A stretch of DNA of 64,000 nt. Origin: Strigops habroptila (lineage: Eukaryota > Chordata > Aves > Psittaciformes > Psittacidae). A program made the position numbers and the translations under genes. The notes beneath the pieces were generated by a model. The model worked only from the letters and a program-made list of their open reading frames with translations. It was not told where the DNA came from and searched no databases. The stretch is taken from assembly GCF_004027225.2 (NCBI RefSeq), contig NC_044297.2, positions 285,569-349,568 on the forward strand. Direction: 5' to 3'. Below are positions 54,681-64,000 of this stretch, one piece after another (position 1 is the stretch's first letter; each line of letters starts with the position of its first letter).

Positions 54681-57600
54681 ATGTTCTCGGAGCAGGCAGC
54701 CCCCATGGCGCAGGCGCTGCTGAGCCCCCCCTCGGCCGAGCCCCCCACCTTCCCGCGGGTGCCGGTGTCGGAGTACACGGACCAGTCGCAGCCCTTCCGC
54801 CTGGGCGAGCGCAGCTTCGGCCACCAGTACGCTCACATCTATGCTGTGCGCCTCACCCGCATGCGGCCCGTCCTGCAGGAGCGAGCGCGGAGCAAGTGGG
54901 GTGAGTGGGGCTGGGGAGACCCCCCCCGCTGTGGGGCAGAGCCCCGGGACCGGGGCTGGAGCTCTGCAGTGGGAGCTCATCCGGTTCCAACCCCCTGCCA
55001 CGGGCAGGGACACCTTCCACTAGAGCAGGTTGCTCCAAGCCCCTGTGTCCAACCTGGCCTTGAACACTGCCAGGGATGGGGCAGCCACAGCTTCTCTGGG
55101 CACCCTGTGCCAGCGCCTCAGCACCCTCACAGGGAAGAGCTTCTGCCTCAGAGCTCAGCTCCATCTCCCCTCTGGCAGGTTAAAGCCATTCCCCTTGTCC
55201 TGTCCCTACAGGCCCTTGTCCAAAGCCCCTCTCCAGGTTTCCTGGAGCCCCTTTAGGCACTGGAGCTGCTCTAAGGTCTCCCCTTAAGGAACCTTCTCTT
55301 CTCCAGGCTGCACAGCCCCAATGTTCTCAGCCTGGCTCCATACGGGAGCTGCTCCAGCCCCTGCTCATCCTCGTGGCCTCCTCTGGCCTCGCTCCAGCAG
55401 CTCCATGTCCTTATGTTGGGGACACCAGCCCTGCACACGGTGCTGCAGGGGGGGTCTCCCCAGAGCGCAGCAGAGGGGCAGGATCCCCTCCCTGAGCTGC
55501 TGCTCACGCTCTGGGGGTGCAGCCCAGCACACGGGGGGGTTCTGGGCTCAAGCACACACTGAAGCCGGGTCATGGGGAGCTTCTCCTCACCCAACACCCC
55601 CAAGTCCTTCTCCTCAGGCTGCTCCATCCAGTGTCCCCCAGCCTGTGTCTGTGCTGGGGACAGGACCTTGCCCTCGGCCTTGTTGAACTCCGTGAAGTTC
55701 TCTGGGTCCCTCAGGCTGACACAGCCCCTCTGCTTTCCTCACCTCACACACACGTTTGAGGGTCGAATACCCCACGTGTGTTCCTGGGGGTGGTTTCCCT
55801 GCTGGGCAGTATCCCAGCATTCCTGAAACCACGGCTCCTCCAGCGTGGTAAAGCCCATGATCCAATTCCACCTTCCCTGCCCAGCCAAGTTCTCAGCTTT
55901 GCCCTTCTAAGGAGCTTTTTGGGCTGGCCCCTTGTTTTCCTTCCTGTCCGCAGCCCGTGGGCTCTGTGGAGCTGAGGCTGTGCCGCGGGTGACGGGAACC
56001 AGCGGTTTCCTAAAGCTCCGCGTCTGGGGTCATGGGATGGGATGGGATTTCTGGGCTTGTGTCTGCAGAGCGCAGCCCCCTCCCCCTGTGCTGGGGGGGA
56101 GAGCCAAGAATAAGAAACCAAACCCGGATTGTTTTTCCTGACTCGGAGTGTTTGCATTCCTGGGATGGATGAACTCGTGTTTCCAGCTCTGCTGAGCCCC
56201 GGGTGCCTGTGATCCCAGCAGGGCCCTTCCCGTGGACCAGAGTCACGTTCAGCAGGCGCGTGATGAGCAAAGGGAGAGGTTTTGGGGGGGGAAACGTCAC
56301 CCCCCGGCGCACAGCAAGGCTGGAGGAGCCGGCACGGAGCGGGATCTGGCAGTGTTGTTCTGGGAGAGGAGCCCGGCAGCGCCTGGCAGCCAGTCCTGCT
56401 CCCTGCAGGGATGGATGGAGGCATGGATGGGCTTCGCAGGCTGGTTTAAACAGAGGGAGATAGAAGTCCTATGGACACGTACAGGATGGGGCTGAAGTGT
56501 CTCTGGGTCCTCGTGGGGGAGGTGACAAGTCTTGGGCTCAGCTTGTGGTGGGGGAGACGCGGGTTCTGCTGCCAGCGGAGGTGATGGAGCGCTGGGGCTG
56601 CGCTGCTGGTTGCACCTCCTCAGGCACAGGTTGGTTCCCAGCCTGTTTTCCTGGGGATCCCTGGCTAAAGCCCAGGGGCCCGTTTGTGCCTTTCCTGCCA
56701 CTGCCTTCACACTGGGGCCTGCCCAAATGCCTGGCTGTGACGGGGATCCTGGGAGGAGGACCCAGCCCTGGCAGGGGGTGAATGATCTCTGCTCCCTGTT
56801 CAACCCAAGTGGGATGTTTCTGTCATCTCCTGGTGGAGGGCAGGAACACCAGCCCCTCGCGCCCCAGGGCAAGAGCACCGGCTCTGTGCCCAGCACGCCA
56901 GTCCCCATTCCATGCTCCCTCCTTTCCCGGGAATTGCTGGGCATGACCCAGCTTCCCTTCTCAACAGCACCGCCAGCACTGCCTCTTGGCTGTGCTCTGC
57001 TGGCCCCATCTGGCCCACACATGTGAGCTGAGCTCTGAAGCAAGAACCTTCCCAACGTTCCCCCACTGCCCCACGTCTGGGCCCGCTGAGCTGAGCCCGG
57101 AGCGTGGCTGAGCCCCGCTTCTCTCCGCAGGGAATGACATAGTGCTGAGGAAGCTCTGCGAGCTGCGGGCAGGAGAGAAGTGCTGCGTGGTGGGGACACT
57201 CTTCAAGGCCATGCAGCTGCAGCCCTCCATCCTGCAGGAGATCAGCGAGGAGGTAATGAGGGAACATTCCTTCTTCTCCTCCTCCTCCTCTGGGGAATGT
57301 GCCAACACACACCAGAACCTCAGCTGGCTTCCCATCGCTTCCCTCGTGCTTGCTGTGGCCGAGCAAGTGGGAACTGCCTGGGCTTTGACCTGGGGAGCTG
57401 GTGGATAATGATCTCTGTGCCCACCCCATCACTCTTAGTGCCACCCCTTGGTGCCAGCTTGGCATTGCTTTTCCTGCCCTCGGGGTGTTTGCATCCAGTG
57501 GGATTGGCAGAGCAAACCCCCTTCTCTTGCTCTGGAGGATGAGGATGAGGGAAGTGTCCAGGGAAGCCTTTCCATCCCCCTGCGGTGCCAGGGCCGGCTC

Positions 57601-60319
57601 ACAGGGAGCACATTGGGAAGTTTGGAGCGTGAGGGGCGGGATGCACAGGGTGGTGGCTGCAAACGTTTCCTGGGGGGAGCCAGAGCTCCGTGAGGGCCCT
57701 TTGGCAGCGCCGAGGCTGTCACAGCCTCCCCTGTGTGTGTCTCCCCCAGCACAACCTGGTGCCACAACCACCCCTGCCCAAGTACATCGACCCCTCCGAC
57801 GAGCTGATCCTGGAGGATGAGCTGCAGCGGATCAAGCTGGAAGGAGCCGTCGAGGTGCAGAGGCTGGTGACAGGTAGGGGACGATGGCCCCTCGCTGGGA
57901 GCCACCTCCGGGCCCGGGCTGGGGGGTGACCATCCCTCTGTGCCATAGGGACCATCTTTGCTGTGTACGGCTACGAGCAGGACAACGGGAAGTTCCTGGT
58001 GGAGGATCACTGCTTCGCCAGCCTGGCCCCGGCGCTGCCCCGCAACGGGCCCAGCTCCGACCGGTGAGTGCAGGGACAGGAGGGGCTGGCACCGTGTCCC
58101 CGCTGTCCCCGAGCCCTGGGGACCGATTGTCCCCTGGGCCTGGTGGAGCAGGTGCCTTGTGCTGAGAGACCATGGAAGGGGGCTCGTGATCCTACCCCAG
58201 CTCTGGAGCACCTTGGTGCGGGCAGGGATGGAGCGGGCAGGGATGGAGCAAGCAGGGAGGGATGCAGGCAGGGATGGAGCAGGCAGGGATGGAGCGGGCA
58301 GGGATGGATGCAGGCAGGGATGGATGCAGGCAGGGATGGAGCGGGCAGGGATGGAGCGGGCAGGGAGGGACGCAGGCAGGGATGGAGCAGGCAGGGATGG
58401 AGCGGGCAGGGATGGATGCAGGCAGGGATGGATGCAGGCAGGGATGGAGCGGGCAGGGATGGAGCGGGCAGGGAGGGATGCAGGCAGGGATGGAGCAGGC
58501 AGGGATGGAGCGGGCAGGGATGGATGCAGGCAGGCATGGATGCAGGCGGGGTGGAGCAGGCAGGGATGGAGCGGGCAGGGAGGGATGCAGGCAGGGATGG
58601 AGCAGGCAGGGATGGAGCGGGCAGGGATGGATGCAGGCAGGGATGGAGCAGGCAGGGATGGAGCGGGCAGGGATGGATGCAGGCAGGGATGGATGCAGGC
58701 GGGGTGGAGCAGGCAGGGTGCAGGCAGGGCTGGGTGCAGGCAGGGCTGGGTGCACTCAGGGATCACACATGCTGCCCTCACTCGTGCAGGTTTGTGCTGC
58801 TGGTGTCGGGGCTGGGGCTGGGCAGTGGCAGCGGTGAGACCCTGCTGAGCACCCAGCTGCTGCTGGACGTGGTGACGGGGCAGTTGGGTGCTGAGGGCCA
58901 GCAGAGGTGCGCCGCGCACATCTCCCGTGTCATCCTGGCTGGGAACATGCTGAGCCAGAACACCCAGAGCCGGGACACCCTCAACAAGGTACGATGGGGA
59001 CAGGGGCTGCGCGGGGAGGGACCGGTGTGGGAACAGGGTCCTTCCCTCACTGTCTTCCTGCTGACCCAGGCCAAGTACCTGACCAAGAAGACGCAGGCAG
59101 CGAGTGTGGAGGCCATGAAGATGCTGGATGAGATCCTGCTGCAGCTTTGTGTAAGCATGTGGAGCAGGATGGGGCTGGCCGGGGAATCAGGACCTGCTGG
59201 GGGAGGGTGCCTGGCTCCCAAGGCAGGGAATGATGCTCTGCCAGCAGCCCAGGGGCTCAGGGGGGCCCCTTCCCCAGCCACACATTCCCTTTGAGCGGTC
59301 CATGTGGTGCCGAACGGGAACGCAGCACAAAGGGAGGCAGCGCCCAGCCTGGATCCCGGCATCTGGTCTGTGTGGTGAAGCCAAGGGAGGCTTCCTGTGG
59401 GATGCAGCAGGAGCCAAATGGGGGAGCAAGGCAGAGCCGGCAGCAGCTCCAGCTGCTCCCAGCCCCTTCAGAGGGTGGTTTGTCCCTGTTGATCCCCACA
59501 GAGCTCCGTGCCTGTGGACGTGATGCCCGGTGAGTTTGACCCCACCAACTACATGCTGCCGCAGCAGCCGCTGCACCACTGCATGCTGCCCCTCGCCAGC
59601 GCCTACGCCACGCTGCGCCTGGTCACCAACCCCTACCAGGCTGATGTGGACGGCGTCAGGTAAAACATCCTGTGCCAGCCTGTGAGCAGCTCTGTGACGG
59701 GCACTGGCTCTGGAATCATGGGGTGAGTCATGGCAGGTACAGTGAACCCCCCCTTTCTACCTCCAAAATGTAGGTTTTTGGGGACTTCCGGACAAAACGT
59801 CAGTGACATCTTCAAGTACAGCAGCATGGACGACTACCTGGAGATCCTGGAGTGGACGCTGCTGGCGGGACACATCAGCCCCACAGCGCCGGACACGCTG
59901 GGTAAGGCAAGGGCTGGTGGCAGCTGAGCCGGGCGGGTGGTGCTGAGCGGGTGCGAGTTGATCTCCCCGTCTGCATCCCTCCCAGGCTGCTACCCCTTCT
60001 ACAACTTGGACCCCTTCATCATCACCGAGTGCCCACACATCTACTTCTGTGGCAATGCTCCCCGCTTCCAGTCCAAGCTGCTCACAGGTGAGTCCTGCAC
60101 CTGCAGCACCCCTGACCCTGTGCCAGGGTGTGAGCGGGGGCTCATCCGCCTGTGTCTGCAGGGGAGGACGGGCAGCAGGTCCTGCTGGTGACGGTGCCCA
60201 CCTTCAGCACCACACAGACTGCCTGCCTCATCAACCTGCGCGACCTCAGCTGCCAGCCCATCTCCTTCTCCGGCTTCGGGGCCGAGGATGATGATGGGGA
60301 CATGGAGGTCAAGCACTGA
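54681..60319 (+). CDS. POLD2: DNA polymerase delta subunit 2 (p50)
   Basis: Ten coding exons are 54681-54900, 57131-57252, 57750-57873, 57949-58063, 58790-58988, 59070-59150, 59502-59659, 59774-59901, 59986-60087 and 60162-60319. They total 1407 bases, or 468 aa, against 469 in human. The protein starts [20 protein letters not shown]. It holds the OB-fold segment ([31 protein letters not shown]) and the inactive calcineurin-like phosphodiesterase fold of B-subunits ([80 protein letters not shown]), and ends [16 protein letters not shown]. The protein bridges the catalytic subunit to POLD3 and takes part in replication, repair and the Pol zeta complex. The coding start lies 23 bases into its exon after a TTCCCAG acceptor. 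The C-terminal tail differs from the human Gly/Leu-rich end. A CR1 copy and minisatellites lie in introns. Confidence 0.98.
54972..55745 (-). repeat. CR1 LINE fragment in a POLD2 intron
   Basis: This antisense copy of about 770 bases begins near CCGGTTCCAACCCCCTGCCA and ends near the AGGACCTTGCCCTCGGCC phrase and its short tail. It is close kin to 17556-18165 and 41035-42082. The rest of the intron (55746-57130) is unique sequence. Confidence 0.9.
58210..58760 (+). repeat. 15-base minisatellite with higher-order structure, POLD2 intron
   Basis: The array is built from 15-base units GGGCAGGGATGGAGC and a GGATGCAGGCAGG variant. Blocks starting GGGAGGGATGCAGGC recur roughly every 105-110 bases, so units are amplified in groups. 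All frames that are multiples of the unit stay open, giving false Gly/Arg/Asp/Gln-rich and Pro/Ala/Ser-rich peptides on the two strands. The array ends about 30 bases before the exon at 58790. Confidence 0.93.
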
Positions 60320-60337
60320 TGGAGCAGGCATGGACTC

Positions 60338-60343
60338 AATAAA
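60338..60343 (+). terminator. POLD2: POLD2 polyadenylation signal AATAAA
   Basis: It lies 18 bases after the stop codon in GACTCAATAAACCCCTCAGA, implying an extremely short 3' UTR. The converging AEBP1 signal is only about 120 bases away. Confidence 0.9.
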
Positions 60344-60459
60344 CCCCTCAGAGCATCCCAGCACCTACCACTTCTGTGTCGTTCCCGGTTGTCTTCCCGG
60401 GAGCGCTGGCACAGAGCTGCTGGCGGCAAAGGAGAGATGCTCTTACCAATATAACTTGA

Positions 60460-60465
60460 TTTATT
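60460..60465 (-). terminator. AEBP1: AEBP1 polyadenylation signal AATAAA
   Basis: On the minus strand ACACAAATAAATCAAG lies about 380 bases after the AEBP1 stop. The POLD2 and AEBP1 transcripts should therefore end about 80 bases apart without overlapping. Confidence 0.85.
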
Positions 60466-60843
60466 TGTGTAACAAAAAACTGTGTGGAGGGGACTGGGGC
60501 TGCGCCTGCCTCCGTCGGGCCCTGCCCTGGAGAGCAGGACCAGCCCTGCCAACCCCACCAGGCTGGGATGGGGTGAGGGCTGCATCCTGCTTCACCCCAT
60601 CCCATGTCCCAGGGACGGGGCAGCGCATCCCTTTGTGCTGGCCCTGGAGCCTGGCACGGGGGACGCTCCGCAGCCACCCAGCCTTGGGGCGAGCAGCAGC
60701 GCAGCCCTAGGAAGCAGCGCGGGTGAGGAGCTGGAGCCCACCCGGAGCGGGCTGCCGGGCTCGAGGAGGCTTTGGAAGCGATGCCGGAGCCTGCGGCGAG
60801 TGTCCGGCCCTGGCTGAGGCAGGAGCGAAGGGACAAGCATCCC

Positions 60844-64000
<3,157 letters not shown>

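Noticed and set aside
57435-58919. A 494-codon minus-strand frame and a 408-codon plus-strand frame over the same area
   Set aside because: Both depend on the 15-base POLD2 intron minisatellite and overlap real POLD2 exons in other frames.

Overview
This is vertebrate nuclear DNA, almost certainly from a bird. Every recognisable dispersed repeat is a CR1 LINE, the introns are short and full of G/C-rich minisatellites, and CpG-rich promoters are dense. That pattern is typical of a gene-rich avian microchromosome. No microbial, plasmid or viral gene is visible. The species cannot be fixed from the window.

Six conserved protein-coding genes occur in the order and orientations of human 7p13, read in the opposite direction: NUDCD3 (+, last four coding exons, 8255-18789), CAMK2B (+, complete, 20 coding exons, 20595-38222), YKT6 (-, complete, 7 coding exons, 40780-46333), GCK (+, complete, 10 exons with the beta-cell type first exon, 47876-52931), POLD2 (+, complete, 10 coding exons, 54681-60319) and AEBP1 (-, C-terminal 11 coding exons, 60844 to the window edge). 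Every exon was placed by hand from protein similarity, GT/AG junctions and codon phase, and all phases close. CDS lengths are 543 aa (CAMK2B), 198 aa (YKT6), 465 aa (GCK) and 468 aa (POLD2).

Layout: 1-8254 is NUDCD3 intron with CR1 copies and one CpG-rich patch. 8255-19390 holds the NUDCD3 exons and 3' UTR. 19391-20594 is the CAMK2B promoter. 20595-39640 is CAMK2B, whose introns carry a remarkable series of different minisatellites. 39650-39998 is a CR1 copy between the converging CAMK2B and YKT6 3' ends. 40010-46720 is YKT6 with its promoter. 46720-47875 is GC-rich DNA between the diverging YKT6 and GCK starts. 47876-53085 is GCK. 53085-54680 is the POLD2 upstream region. 54681-60360 is POLD2, which converges with AEBP1 at a gap of roughly 80 bases.

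The genes do not form a pathway. They are a chaperone cofactor, a synaptic kinase, a SNARE, a glucose sensor, a replication subunit and a matrix protein held together by conserved synteny. No novel defence or mobile system was found. The points of most interest are the minisatellite-filled CAMK2B introns (including the one that carries the proline-rich exons in mammals), recurrent RFX X-box-like palindromes in CpG-rich regions, a cryptic exon-like sequence in CAMK2B intron 5, a long TG-to-CA strand switch, an exon-19 reading frame that stays open deep into the next intron, and the absence of MYL7 between GCK and POLD2.
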